A DNA stretch of 64,000 nucleotides from JAHBXL01 sp964409775 (GTDB lineage Bacteria; Planctomycetota; Phycisphaerae; Phycisphaerales; UBA1924), in the NCBI GenBank assembly GCA_964409775.1, contig CAYPEI010000007.1, forward strand, positions 62,001 through 126,000, in the 5' to 3' direction. The notes beneath the pieces were generated by a model. That model was not told the DNA's origin and searched no databases. It saw nothing but the letters and a program-made list of their open reading frames with translations. Below are positions 37,301 through 45,702 of the stretch, piece after piece. Made by a program: the position numbers and the translations under genes. The number at the start of each line of letters is the position of its first letter. The stretch's first letter is position 1.

Positions 37301-37810
37301 GAGACGTTTGCGGACAACGTGTTTGCGCGGTGCTTCTTCCTCGCGACGGGCAACAGCGTGGGCGATGTGGTGATCGGCGGCTTCACCAACGCCGCGAACA
37401 CCAACGCCAACGAGGTGATTGTGCTGAACAACCAGCACGTACTGCTGCGCGAGAACGATCCGATCGACATCGACGGCGACGGCCTGCTGGACGATGACGC
37501 CCGGATCCACAGTTTCCGGGAGCACTCGGCCTTCCTCACCGACGACGGCTGGCTCTACGCGGTCGTGCGCGTGCGGTCGAGTTCGAGCGTGTGCCTGGGC
37601 GCGCCGGCGGACATCGGGCAGGCCCTCATCCGCACGCGCGTGCTGTGCCCGGCGGACTTCAACCGGGACGGGATCGCGAGCGTCCCCGACATCTTCGCGT
37701 TCCTCAGCGCCTGGTTCGCCCAGTCGACCGCCGCGGACTTCGACGGCGACGGGCAGATCGCGGTGCCGGATATCTTCGCGTTCCTCAGCGCGTGGTTCAG
37801 GGGCTGCTGA
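34319..37810 (+). CDS. Very large secreted lamin-tail protein with GC-type dockerin tail
   Basis: The 1163-residue product has a signal peptide (RILAAAILVAASSSGTAG) and a lamin-tail domain (about 26-210) with DYVELFNAGPTEVSLAGWSLQ. A DUF11/CARDB-like domain follows (about 220-320) with VRNLGPDAAAEVTV, then a propeller-like stretch with GLAWHPSRRRLIGTT, a second DUF11-like domain (about 560-690), a long beta-rich region, and two dockerin-like repeats (ADFNRDGIASVPDIFAFLSA, DFDGDGQIAVPDIFAFLSAW) ending Gly-Cys. GAGG precedes the ATG. Likely a surface adhesion or scaffolding protein; no enzymatic motif is seen. Confidence 0.85.
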   Translation: MTICVRRILAAAILVAASSSGTAGQAVKISQVFGGGGNPGAPYTRDYVELFNAGPTEVSLAGWSLQYATAAGTTWQSTALPNRSIGPGVYFLVQMSAAGTAGEALPSPDHTATPSINMSATSGKVALVRGTTALSGLCPSSAPSLQIIDLVGFGATASCFEGSGPAPAPSNTVVILRAGDGCVDTGQNATDFMTGAANPRNSAVSRPVCPGADLALVIEPDEPSLILENAGGVHIRVRNLGPDAAAEVTVVVTLPANAALAGSTPDATPVNNILSVPLGTLEVEESAEIFLRLIPFSGTQTVLSASVSSLSPDPKPGNDAATSTLPIFSFARARLFTGVKDPGGMLRAVDVDSGASKPVITASVSGLAADNENRRFFVSDGEYLSIVPWDTLTPVVVGRITGANGPMDGLAWHPSRRRLIGTTTATMYEIDLQSAAAKVLRTFPAGDFGGIDYDPSTNRVIAANNSSSTTGGLSGRGFYRINPYGTELLFLFAYPERVAGTPETDIDGCAIGGGRIYGGTDQAEWIYRYQQSTSSFLSPMPQPLTIDHGEAGSTFAPEFYSQSPGANLGVSIIGPRDCEAIDGVPLMFSVILRNFGPAYAASPTLTVTLPATAAFIASTPSLTPAGGVITYSLPGLAVGESVELGITMQPSGASPYTVSATGTSATADALPLNNTASRDFVTQASLPPAPAATAVLSTLPGSNGVPGREGTRFSNADFGRIFRSPSGRWWMMAASTDAPAATDRVLIRGGVGGIGVVAQEGVTMVPDLGVPVGEFGIAYAVLDNGDFAFTTDTSPDASLGMVAIKSMGGGLSVIAEQGSGNIPTGLTYGGSMGSITLQNDGSGSFTAQVGSGAGASQVFLTRDGATMLLRTAATVPSGQLAAPMALEAFGVGATEGQITWMNGAGDRWCTRGDLAGPTATDICLIVDGTVRIQEGFRIPGSTLTGNVSAIHATDLDSTSGTVYCRGSNADGKDWAWRDGQVIASTGAPIAQGSTETFADNVFARCFFLATGNSVGDVVIGGFTNAANTNANEVIVLNNQHVLLRENDPIDIDGDGLLDDDARIHSFREHSAFLTDDGWLYAVVRVRSSSSVCLGAPADIGQALIRTRVLCPADFNRDGIASVPDIFAFLSAWFAQSTAADFDGDGQIAVPDIFAFLSAWFRGC

Positions 37811-37902
37811 TGGGATTGGGGCCTTCTCCTACCCGGACCCGAATATTTGATGGGAATTGGCCGCGGATGGGGTATATTCCAGTTCCTCCCGCAGGAAGCC
37901 GC

Positions 37903-39711
37903 ATGCACCACCTTCGACGCACTGTTCTTCTGTCTGTCTTGCTTTGCCTGCACGCAGCGCTTGCGCCGGGCGCGTTGGCCGGGCCGGAAACCGTTGCAAC
38001 ATCGGAGATCGGGAACGCCGCGCCGCAGTCGCCCCTCTCGACAGAACCGCATCGGCCGTTTCGCCCTGTGCCGAAGGCTGCCGGCACCGGCGCAACATGG
38101 CTGCAGCCCGGCATGCGTGCGCTGCGGCTGGATGCGGGAGCGATCGAGGGCCTGCTCGCCGCGGGCGACAGCACCGAGGTGCAACTCCCGCTCCCCGATG
38201 GGCACGACACCCTTGCGCACATGACCCGCATCGACATGCTCGCGCCCGGTGCGGTCGTCGCCATCATGGAGCCCGATGGCTCCACGCATGCCGCGCGTCC
38301 GACTGTCCAGGTGTTCCGCGGCGTGATCGACGGAGATCCGGACTCGGACGTCTTCCTCGGCGTGTCGGCCACTCAGGCACAGGGCTGGATCGTGTGCGGT
38401 GGCAGAACATTCCTGATCGCCACGGCGACAGTCGCCGGCGAGAGCCGGACGGTTGTCTATGACGCTTCGCTGCTCGGCCCGGCGAATGCACCTCTGTGCG
38501 CGGGCGAGGTGCGTCCCCCGGGAGATGTTGCGCCCGCGCCCACCGGTTTGGCGTCTGAGGGTCGATCGTCCCCCACCTGCCGCGTGTTCGATGTCGCCGT
38601 GGAAGGTGACCTCGAGTTCACGCATCGGCAGACTTCAGCGCAGGCCGCGGTCGACTATGCCGTGGTGATCTTCGCGGCGGGAACAAGCATCTACAGCCGC
38701 GAGGCCGGGATGGGCTTTCGCCTGTCGTACCTTCGCATCTGGAATCGTGAAGATCCGTGGACGGCGGCCGGGTCCGGTGCGCAGTTGGATGAACTGCGGA
38801 CGTTCTGGCTCGCCAACATGAGCAACATTTCCCGGTCGACTGTGCACCTGCTCTCGGGCCGCGGCCTGGGGGGCGGCGTGGCCTACCTGCGGGTGGCGTG
38901 CGACGACAACTGGTCGTTCGGAGTCAGCGGGAACCTGGCCGGGCACTTCCCGTTTCCGCTGGTCGACAACAGCGGAAGCAACTGGGATGTGCATGTGGTG
39001 ACGCACGAGTTGGGGCACACGTTCGGCTCCGGGCACACGCACAACTCCTGCGAGTACACGCCCATCATCGACGGCTGCGGGCTGAACCCTGCGCCCGAGG
39101 CCGGGTGTGAGCAGGGAACGCCGGATTGCTCCACCGCTGTCGCGGGACAGGGAACGATCATGTCCTACTGCCACATCTGTGCCGGGGGCGAGGCGAACCT
39201 GATGATGCGGCTGGGGCCGCGCGTCGCCGCGAGAATCGCCGAGTTCACGGCCGGACGCCCGTGCGCGACGAACGTGGCGCGGCCAACCTTCGCGGGCATC
39301 AGCGTCTCACCGGGCAACTCCGTCTGCGAGGGCGAGACGGTCACGCTCAGGTCACTCTCCAGCGGACCAGACCTGCGGTACCAGTGGTTCCGCAACGAAC
39401 AGCGCATCACCGGGGCCATCCTGCCGACGCTCACCGTCGGCTCTCCGGCCGATGGCGCGCGGTACGACCTGCTGGTGTACTCTCCCTGCGGCATCTCCCG
39501 CACGCTCGGAACGCCGTTCGGCGTCACACTCAGCGTGCACGCCTGCTGCGCCGCGGACTTCGACCGCAACGGGATTCGGGAGGTTCCGGACATCTTCGCG
39601 TTCCTCTCCGCATGGTTTACCCAGTTGCCGACGGCCGACTTTGACGGCATCGGCGGAGTCGCCGTGCCCGATATCTTCGCATTCCTCAGCGCCTGGTTCG
39701 CGGGGTGCTGA
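37903..39711 (+). CDS. Secreted reprolysin-like zinc metalloprotease with Ig-like domain and GC-type dockerin tail
   Basis: The 602-residue protein starts at an ATG with AGGA upstream. A signal (TVLLSVLLCLHAALAPGALA) is followed by a propeptide-like domain and a metzincin domain with the zinc site THELGHTFGSGHTHN (about 366-380; HExxHxxGxxH) and a Met-turn GTIMSYCHIC (about 417). Cysteine-rich segments stabilise it. An Ig-like domain follows (about 465-545; YQWFRNEQR), then two dockerin-like repeats ending Gly-Cys. A TATATT box at 37873-37878 may be its -10. It probably degrades extracellular protein. Confidence 0.9.
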   Translation: MHHLRRTVLLSVLLCLHAALAPGALAGPETVATSEIGNAAPQSPLSTEPHRPFRPVPKAAGTGATWLQPGMRALRLDAGAIEGLLAAGDSTEVQLPLPDGHDTLAHMTRIDMLAPGAVVAIMEPDGSTHAARPTVQVFRGVIDGDPDSDVFLGVSATQAQGWIVCGGRTFLIATATVAGESRTVVYDASLLGPANAPLCAGEVRPPGDVAPAPTGLASEGRSSPTCRVFDVAVEGDLEFTHRQTSAQAAVDYAVVIFAAGTSIYSREAGMGFRLSYLRIWNREDPWTAAGSGAQLDELRTFWLANMSNISRSTVHLLSGRGLGGGVAYLRVACDDNWSFGVSGNLAGHFPFPLVDNSGSNWDVHVVTHELGHTFGSGHTHNSCEYTPIIDGCGLNPAPEAGCEQGTPDCSTAVAGQGTIMSYCHICAGGEANLMMRLGPRVAARIAEFTAGRPCATNVARPTFAGISVSPGNSVCEGETVTLRSLSSGPDLRYQWFRNEQRITGAILPTLTVGSPADGARYDLLVYSPCGISRTLGTPFGVTLSVHACCAADFDRNGIREVPDIFAFLSAWFTQLPTADFDGIGGVAVPDIFAFLSAWFAGC

Positions 39712-39824
39712 AGTCGGTGCGTCGCGGGTTCGTCGGGTATGTCGCGGGCGTTCGCGGAACCGCGCCGGGTCTGATAGTCTGCCGCCTTGCGCATCGCACA
39801 TGACGCGCGCTGGAGGGCTGTCGC

Positions 39825-40838
39825 ATGAACCGGATGGAACAGGGACCTGCGTTGGGTCGTCGTGAGGCGATTGCGCGTGCCGCGGCGGGCATGGGCCTTG
39901 CCGGCGCGCTGCTCGCCGGCTCGGGCGCGACCATGCCGGGCGCGAACGCAAGTCCGCTTCCGCAATCCCCCCGCAAGCGCGTGCTGCGGCTGGCGCACCT
40001 GACGGACATCCATGTCCAGCCCGAGAGGCGGGCCGGACTGGGACTGGCCGCCGCGCTCCGACATGTGCAGTCGCTCAAGGACAAGCCGGAACTGGTGCTG
40101 ACCGGGGGCGACCTGGTCATGGACAGTTTCGCCGCAGATGCAGCCCGCACCCGCACGCAGTGGGACCTGTGGCAAAGCGTGCTGAGGCAGGAGTGCTCGC
40201 TGGGGGTTGAGCACTGCATCGGCAACCACGACATCTGGGGCTGGAACCACGAGAAATCCGGCGCGAACGGGAGCGAGCCTCTGTACGGTCAGAAGTGGGC
40301 GATGGAGATGCTCGGCCTGGCTTCCCGATACCGCGCATTCGACCGCGCGGGCTGGCGGTTCATCGTGCTCGATTCGACCTTCAGGGTGGGAAACGGGTAC
40401 ACGGCGAAGTTGGACGACGAGCAGTTCGCCTGGCTGGAGCAGACGATCTCTCAAACGCCCGGAACGACGCCCGTGCTGGTGCTGTCGCACATCCCGATCA
40501 TCTCCGCGAGTGCCTACTTCGACGGCGAGAACGAGAAAGAAGGCGACTGGAAAGTGCCCGGATCATGGATGCACATCGATGCACGACGCATCAAGGACTT
40601 GTTCCTGCGGCACCCCAACGTGCGCCTGTGTCTCTCGGGCCACATCCACCTGGTGGACCGCGTGGACTACCTCGGCGTGACCTATCTCTGCAACGGCGCG
40701 GTGTCCGGCGGATGGTGGAAGGGACCCAACCAGGAGTGCGAGCCGGGGTATTGCGTCGTGGACCTGTTCGACGACGGTTCGTTCGAACACGCCTATGTGA
40801 CCTATGGCTGGGAGGTTGCGCCGGAGGATCGGGAGTAG
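39825..40838 (+). CDS. Tat-exported calcineurin-like metallophosphoesterase
   Basis: The 337-residue protein opens with a twin-arginine-like signal (LGRREAIARAAAGMGLAGAL). The complete two-metal phosphoesterase set follows: AHLTDIHVQ (about 60), VLTGGDLVMD (about 90), CIGNHDIWG (about 131), VLSHIPIIS (about 221) and LSGHIHLVD (about 272). A GGAGGG Shine-Dalgarno precedes the ATG. Substrate may be a nucleotide, phosphoprotein or phospholipid; relatives vary widely. The convincing Tat signal suggests it folds with metals before export. Confidence 0.87.
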   Translation: MNRMEQGPALGRREAIARAAAGMGLAGALLAGSGATMPGANASPLPQSPRKRVLRLAHLTDIHVQPERRAGLGLAAALRHVQSLKDKPELVLTGGDLVMDSFAADAARTRTQWDLWQSVLRQECSLGVEHCIGNHDIWGWNHEKSGANGSEPLYGQKWAMEMLGLASRYRAFDRAGWRFIVLDSTFRVGNGYTAKLDDEQFAWLEQTISQTPGTTPVLVLSHIPIISASAYFDGENEKEGDWKVPGSWMHIDARRIKDLFLRHPNVRLCLSGHIHLVDRVDYLGVTYLCNGAVSGGWWKGPNQECEPGYCVVDLFDDGSFEHAYVTYGWEVAPEDRE

Positions 40839-40858
40839 GCAGCGGGCCGGGATTTGTC

Positions 40859-40887
40859 TTGGCCGGGAACCGCCCCGCGGCGATACT
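40859..40887 (+). promoter_or_regulatory. Sigma70-like promoter of phytase-like gene
   Basis: -35 TTGGCC, 17-nt spacer, -10 GATACT. The predicted start would leave a leader of about 48 nt before the ATG at 40942. Confidence 0.45.
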
Positions 40888-40941
40888 GCATGGTGGTCGG
40901 CTGCTCCCGCCGCGATCTGCACGCCAACGGAAGCGATTGCA

Positions 40942-42126
40942 ATGCTCACCACGGCTCGGGCTCTGCTGGTCGCAATCTGCTGCACTGCCGCGGCGGCACA
41001 GCCCCTGACCGTGGCTCATCGATCGACCGTGCCGCTTCCCAACTCGACCATCGACCAGCACGGCGAGGCGTTCACCATCTCCGGCCTGAGCGGGATCGCC
41101 TACGTGGGCTCGTCGTCCACACCGGGCCTCCACCGGTTTGCAGCGGTGATGGACAACTCAAACCGGCTGGTCATTCTCGATGCAGCGCTGACGGGCAACG
41201 CCTCGATCTCGAGCGTTACGGTCGTGGGCGGCCTGACGCTTGCGCTGGCCGCGGACTTTGAGGACATCGCCATCCGCGCCGACGGACTAGGCGTGCTGCT
41301 ATGCGAAGAGGGCACACCGGGAGTCCGCGAGTTCGACCTCGCCACCGGGGCCGCGGGACCGGCGTTGCCCACACCTCCCGTCTTTTTCAACCGGCGCGAC
41401 AACTTCGGTTTCGAGGCGCTCTGCCTGTCGCGAGGCATGCTCTGGACTGCCAACGAGGAGGCGCTCGTTGTGGATGGACCGGCGTCGTCACAATCTGCGG
41501 GCTCGCTGGTCCGCCTGCTGCGCTTCGATGCACAGTCCGGATCGTTCACGCCGGGGCCGCAATACGCCTATCGGTGCGAGCCGCTTCATGGCTCGCCGGT
41601 CTCGGGCTCGCGGAGCGGCCTGGTCGCGCTGAGCATCCTGCCGAGCGGACGCATGCTGGCGCTCGAGCGATCGTTCGCGTTCAACCTGTCGGGCCTGTTC
41701 CGGTCAAGGCTCTTCGAGATCGCCCTGGACAACGCGACGGAGGTTTCGGGCCTCGCGTCGCTCGCCGTTCCCGGGCTCACGCTCGTGACCAAGACTCCGC
41801 TCTGGTCGGGAAACCTGAACAACCTCGAGGGGCTCTGCGTCGGTCCGGCGCCTGCGGCGGGCGGGCGGGTGCTGCTCGGCATCGTGGACGACGGCGACCC
41901 GATCAGTTCGAACGCGCTCGTCTCGTTCCATGTAACCGGACCCACGGAAGCCCCGTGCGCTGCCGATTCCGATGGCTCCGGCGATGTCGGTGTGCCCGAC
42001 ATCTTTGTCTTTCTCGGCTGGTGGTTCGCCTCGGACCCAAGGGCCGACATCGACGGCACGGCGGGGATCGCCGTGCCGGACATCTTCGCATTCCTCGCGC
42101 TGTGGTTCGCCGGCTGCGCCGCCTGA
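40942..42126 (+). CDS. Secreted phytase-like esterase domain protein with GC-type dockerin tail
   Basis: The 394-residue product has a signal (ARALLVAICCTAAAAQ) and an esterase-like activity of phytase-type beta-propeller (about 25-335). Recognisable parts are SGLSGIAYVG, ADFEDIAIRADGLGVLL, NFGFEALCLSRGMLWTANEEA and GNLNNLEGLCVGP. The tail holds two dockerin-like repeats, DSDGSGDVGVPDIFVFLGWW and DIDGTAGIAVPDIFAFLALW, and ends Gly-Cys-Ala-Ala, a slight variant of the usual Gly-Cys terminus. The ATG at 40942 directly precedes the signal peptide. Confidence 0.82.
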   Translation: MLTTARALLVAICCTAAAAQPLTVAHRSTVPLPNSTIDQHGEAFTISGLSGIAYVGSSSTPGLHRFAAVMDNSNRLVILDAALTGNASISSVTVVGGLTLALAADFEDIAIRADGLGVLLCEEGTPGVREFDLATGAAGPALPTPPVFFNRRDNFGFEALCLSRGMLWTANEEALVVDGPASSQSAGSLVRLLRFDAQSGSFTPGPQYAYRCEPLHGSPVSGSRSGLVALSILPSGRMLALERSFAFNLSGLFRSRLFEIALDNATEVSGLASLAVPGLTLVTKTPLWSGNLNNLEGLCVGPAPAAGGRVLLGIVDDGDPISSNALVSFHVTGPTEAPCAADSDGSGDVGVPDIFVFLGWWFASDPRADIDGTAGIAVPDIFAFLALWFAGCAA

Positions 42127-42156
42127 GCCGCGCGTCGTTCTCGGGGCGGACCCGGC

Positions 42157-43851
42157 TTACTTCCAGACCTTGGACAGCAGTTCGTGCAGCGCCAACTCCG
42201 TGTCGTCGTCCTCGGGGATCCGGCTCTTCCACGCCGCGAGCCCCTCGTTCTGCATCGCGGTGTCGGACCGGAGGCGCCCCAGATAACTCAGCAGCAGTGC
42301 CGAGTCGCGCGACAGACGCGTGCCGCCGTTAGCGATGTCGATCCGCAACTGCTCGGCGATCTTGACCGACCTTTCTGCGCCCGGGATCAGCGCGGGGTTG
42401 TACTTGGCGGCGGCGAGTTCGGGATGATCGGCCAGGAGTGCTCGCAGGTTGCCTGACGCGGACAGGTACAGCCCCGCCCCGAGTTGCGCGTGCATCCTGC
42501 CGACCGCGGCCATCGGGTCGATGGGCATGGCCGACATGGCGCGGGCAAAGCGATCCTCCGCGTCGAAGTAGCGGCCATCGCCCAGCGCCTGCTGGCCCGC
42601 CTGCATGTGCCCCGCATAGGCCGCCTGGTCGAGCGTCGGCTGCGCGGGCCGGAAGGTATCGATCCGCACGCCGCCCTCCCGCAGGATCTCGATCATGCGG
42701 GGCGAGAGGAAGTCCTCGACCTTCGGCTTTTCGCTCTTCGGCGGCGCAATCAGATCCTCGGGCTTCATGCCCGGGATCGGCAATGGAGTCTCCTTCGCGG
42801 GCTTCTCGGGCTGCGGCTTGTCAGGTGCCGCGGGCGAGGACTTCCCGTCCGGGGAAGCGCGGCCGTCCCGCGGCTTGCGGTCCTTGCCGTATCGCAGCGT
42901 GTCGCGCACCTGGTCAAGGTCCGTCTGCCAGGGGGCCGAGGGATCATCCGCCGCGAGGGGATCCGTCGGGCGTTCGACACCGGTCTTCTGGCTGTAACTC
43001 TCGCGGAACGCGTCAACAACCTTGGAATACGACTCGCTGCGCACCTGGGGAAGAACCGAACTCGGACCGAGGTTGGCGTCGATCCGGCTGCGCTTGGCGC
43101 CCGCCAGGTCGACGGGCGACGGCAGCCCGGCCGCGGTCGACTCCAGCCCGGTGAGTCCGAACGGCTTGGGCACCGCGGGCGTGCCCGCGCCGGTGTCGCC
43201 GGGCTTGGGCGCATTCGCCGAGAGATTGGCGCTCAGGCCCTGATCCTGCTGGAGCGGGTACCACGTGACGCCGAGCAGCGGCGATGCCGTGGCGGTGTAC
43301 ATGCCGCCGTTCTCGTCGGCGCGATAGCCCACGACGCTCGGTCGCACCGCCTGCGCGGTCAGATAGTCCGCGGTGCTGCGGAGCGAACTCGAAGCGGTGC
43401 TGCGGATAGGCTCGGCGGCCGAGAACGTCCGGGGCACGATGCCGAGCCCGCCGACCAGCGCCGACGGAAGGGCCTGGCCCGTGGTCGCCGCGAACTGGTA
43501 CCGGATCGCATCCGAACCTCGCACGCCGATGGAGGGCAGGATGCTCTGGGCCGAGTCGCGCCGGAACGTGTACAGATCGTTGGATGGCAGGCCCACGGTG
43601 AAGTCCCGCGAGGGGCTATAGGCGGTGTTGCCGTGGAACGACTTGCCGCCGCCTGCCGAGCCGTTGAGGACGGCATCGTTGAACCGAATCGCCGAGTCGA
43701 TGCTCCGGCTGGGCACGTTCCGCCCGCCCGAGCCGACCTGGAGGTTCCGGTCCAGCGCGCGCCCGTCCCCCAGCGCGTTCTGGCCGTGGGCAGTCCCCGC
43801 GAGAAACACCAGTGCCGCGGCCGCGATCGTGGGTCGAAGTGCGAGTGCCAT
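42157..43851 (-). CDS. Exported protein of unknown function with C-terminal TPR-like region
   Basis: The 564-residue product has a signal (PTIAAAALVFLAGTAHG) and a perfect GGAGG Shine-Dalgarno. Residues 30-280 are Ser/Gly-rich and low-complexity. A Pro/Lys/Asp-rich hinge spans about 320-400. The last 150 residues are helical with TPR-like spacing (GDGRYFDAEDRFARAMSAMPIDP, LYLSASGNLRALLADHPELA). I do not recognise the family. It has no dockerin tail, unlike most neighbours. It is divergent from metG. Confidence 0.75.
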   Translation of the reverse strand: MALALRPTIAAAALVFLAGTAHGQNALGDGRALDRNLQVGSGGRNVPSRSIDSAIRFNDAVLNGSAGGGKSFHGNTAYSPSRDFTVGLPSNDLYTFRRDSAQSILPSIGVRGSDAIRYQFAATTGQALPSALVGGLGIVPRTFSAAEPIRSTASSSLRSTADYLTAQAVRPSVVGYRADENGGMYTATASPLLGVTWYPLQQDQGLSANLSANAPKPGDTGAGTPAVPKPFGLTGLESTAAGLPSPVDLAGAKRSRIDANLGPSSVLPQVRSESYSKVVDAFRESYSQKTGVERPTDPLAADDPSAPWQTDLDQVRDTLRYGKDRKPRDGRASPDGKSSPAAPDKPQPEKPAKETPLPIPGMKPEDLIAPPKSEKPKVEDFLSPRMIEILREGGVRIDTFRPAQPTLDQAAYAGHMQAGQQALGDGRYFDAEDRFARAMSAMPIDPMAAVGRMHAQLGAGLYLSASGNLRALLADHPELAAAKYNPALIPGAERSVKIAEQLRIDIANGGTRLSRDSALLLSYLGRLRSDTAMQNEGLAAWKSRIPEDDDTELALHELLSKVWK

Positions 43852-43965
43852 GCAATACCTCCGGGATGATCAACTCTACTGCTGATACCGGGTCAGGACA
43901 TCTCCCGTTCGGCCGACGGCAGGTTTCTGATATCGGCCTGCCCGACGTTCGTCTTTGAATCATCC

Positions 43966-43993
43966 CTGACAGAGCCCTGCTGCGGCGTAAACT
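43966..43993 (+). promoter_or_regulatory. Sigma70-like promoter of metG, leaderless
   Basis: -35 CTGACA (43966-43971), 16-nt spacer, -10 TAAACT (43988-43993). The ATG at 44000 lies 6 nt after the -10, where transcription should begin, and no Shine-Dalgarno exists. Confidence 0.55.
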
Positions 43994-43999
43994 CCCCGC

Positions 44000-45658
44000 A
44001 TGACCACGGCCGCCGCGTACTACATCACCACACCCATCTACTACGTCAACGACCGCCCGCACATCGGGCACTGCTACACCACGGTCGTGGCGGATGTGGC
44101 TGCGCGGTTCCAGAGGCTGATCGGGCGGGACGTGTTCTTTCTGACCGGCACCGACGAGCACGCCGACAAGGTCGTGACCTCCGCCGCGGAGCACGGCGTC
44201 ACCGCGCAGCAGTGGGCCGACCGCAACGCGCAGGCGTTCAAGGAGGCGTTTGCGTTCCTGTCCTGCACGAACGACGACTTCATCCGCACAACCGAGGCGC
44301 GGCACCGCGAAAAGGTCAGCGCGTACATCCGGCGCCTGCTGGAGAGCGGCGCGGTCTACAAGGGCGACTACACCGGCTGGTACGACACCGGCCAGGAGGA
44401 GTACGTCACCGACACCGCCGCCCGCGAGAGCGACTACAAGAGCCCCGTCAACGGCCGGCCGCTCATCAAGCGGACCGAGCCGTGCTATTTCTTCCGCCTG
44501 TCGCAGTACCAGCGAAACCTGCTGGAACTGATCGACGGCCGGCACGACTTCGTCCGGCCCGATGCGCGCCGTCAGGAAGTCCTCGGGCGGCTGCGGCCGC
44601 CGGCACAACTGCACGATGTCCCGATCTCGCGGCCGGTGACGGATGACCCGGCCACGCAGTGGGGAATCCGCATCCCCGGCGATGAGGCGCACCGCGTGTA
44701 TGTCTGGATCGATGCGCTGTTCAACTATCTGTCCGTGGTGGACACCCCCGAGCGCCGCCGCTACTGGCCCGCGGCCGTCCATCTCATCGGCAAGGACATC
44801 CTCTGGTTCCACGCGGTCATCTGGCCCGCGCTGCTGATGGCGCTCGGCGAGCCGCTCCCCCGCACCGTGTTCGGGCATGGGTGGTGGATCAGCGAAGGCC
44901 AGAAGATGAGCAAGTCGCTGGGCAACTTCGTCGACCTCGAGAAGGTGAAGGCCTATGCGGCCCGCTTCAGCCTGGATGCGCTGCGCTGGTTCCTCGCCAC
45001 GCAGGGCCCGCTCACCGGCAACGACGCCGACTTCAGCCATGCCAAGTTCGTCGAGACGTACAACGCCGAACTGGCCAACGGCATCGGCAACTGCGCTTCG
45101 CGCGTGGCGAACATGATCGACAAGTACTTCGGCGGTGTCGTGCCCGACCCTTCGGGCCGCACCGCGCTGGCCGAACACGACTGGCCGCAGATCGTCGGCC
45201 GGCTGGTGACGGGGTGCGACGGCGCGATCCACCAGGCCGAGCGGTTCCACATCAACGAGGCGTTGCATGCCGCGGTCGAACTTGTGCGGAAGGTCGACGG
45301 CTACATCAATGTCACCGCGCCGTTCAAACTCGCCAAGCACGTCGATGTGGACCCGCTGAAGAAGGCCGAACTGGCGGTAATCCTCTATCACTGTGCCGAG
45401 GCCATCCGCATCGCGGCGTACCTCTTCTGGCCCGCCATGCCCACGAAGATGGACGAACTGCTCACCCGCTGGGGTTGCCCCACGGGCACGCAGGCCGTGC
45501 AGCGCGGCACGATCCTGTCCGACCTCGCCGCGTGGGGACCCGCAACGCCCAGCGGCCTACGGCCCGGCAGCCGGATCAGCAAGGGCGAGGGCGGCCTGTT
45601 CAACCGGGCGGATGCGTCGGAACCGCCGCCGGGACCTCCGGAAGCCGCCGCGACCTGA
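44000..45658 (+). CDS. metG: Methionyl-tRNA synthetase
   Basis: The 552-residue class I synthetase has the HIGH signature exactly (residues 21-24, RPHIGHCYTT), the adenylate loop QKMSKSLGN (about 302), YVWIDALFNYLS, and WFHAVIWPALLMALG. The zinc-binding Cys set is absent; the corresponding segment reads DYTGWYDTGQEEYV, so it belongs to the zinc-free subgroup. The C-terminus is a Gly/Pro/Ala-rich tail without the tRNA-binding EMAP domain. It charges tRNA-Met for initiation and elongation. Expression probably starts from a leaderless promoter. Confidence 0.95.
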   Translation: MTTAAAYYITTPIYYVNDRPHIGHCYTTVVADVAARFQRLIGRDVFFLTGTDEHADKVVTSAAEHGVTAQQWADRNAQAFKEAFAFLSCTNDDFIRTTEARHREKVSAYIRRLLESGAVYKGDYTGWYDTGQEEYVTDTAARESDYKSPVNGRPLIKRTEPCYFFRLSQYQRNLLELIDGRHDFVRPDARRQEVLGRLRPPAQLHDVPISRPVTDDPATQWGIRIPGDEAHRVYVWIDALFNYLSVVDTPERRRYWPAAVHLIGKDILWFHAVIWPALLMALGEPLPRTVFGHGWWISEGQKMSKSLGNFVDLEKVKAYAARFSLDALRWFLATQGPLTGNDADFSHAKFVETYNAELANGIGNCASRVANMIDKYFGGVVPDPSGRTALAEHDWPQIVGRLVTGCDGAIHQAERFHINEALHAAVELVRKVDGYINVTAPFKLAKHVDVDPLKKAELAVILYHCAEAIRIAAYLFWPAMPTKMDELLTRWGCPTGTQAVQRGTILSDLAAWGPATPSGLRPGSRISKGEGGLFNRADASEPPPGPPEAAAT

Positions 45659-45664
45659 TCGCCA

Positions 45665-45693
45665 TTGCGGTCTCCGGCGATCGGGCGTAGGCT
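45665..45693 (+). promoter_or_regulatory. Sigma70-like promoter of ThuA-fusion gene
   Basis: -35 TTGCGG, 17-nt spacer, -10 TAGGCT, 9 nt before the ATG at 45703. No Shine-Dalgarno is present. Confidence 0.4.
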
Positions 45694-45702
45694 GCCCGGC
45701 CC

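Noticed and set aside
43616..45391. 591-residue open frame on the minus strand
   Set aside because: Antisense of metG and part of its neighbour; codon pattern mirrors metG.
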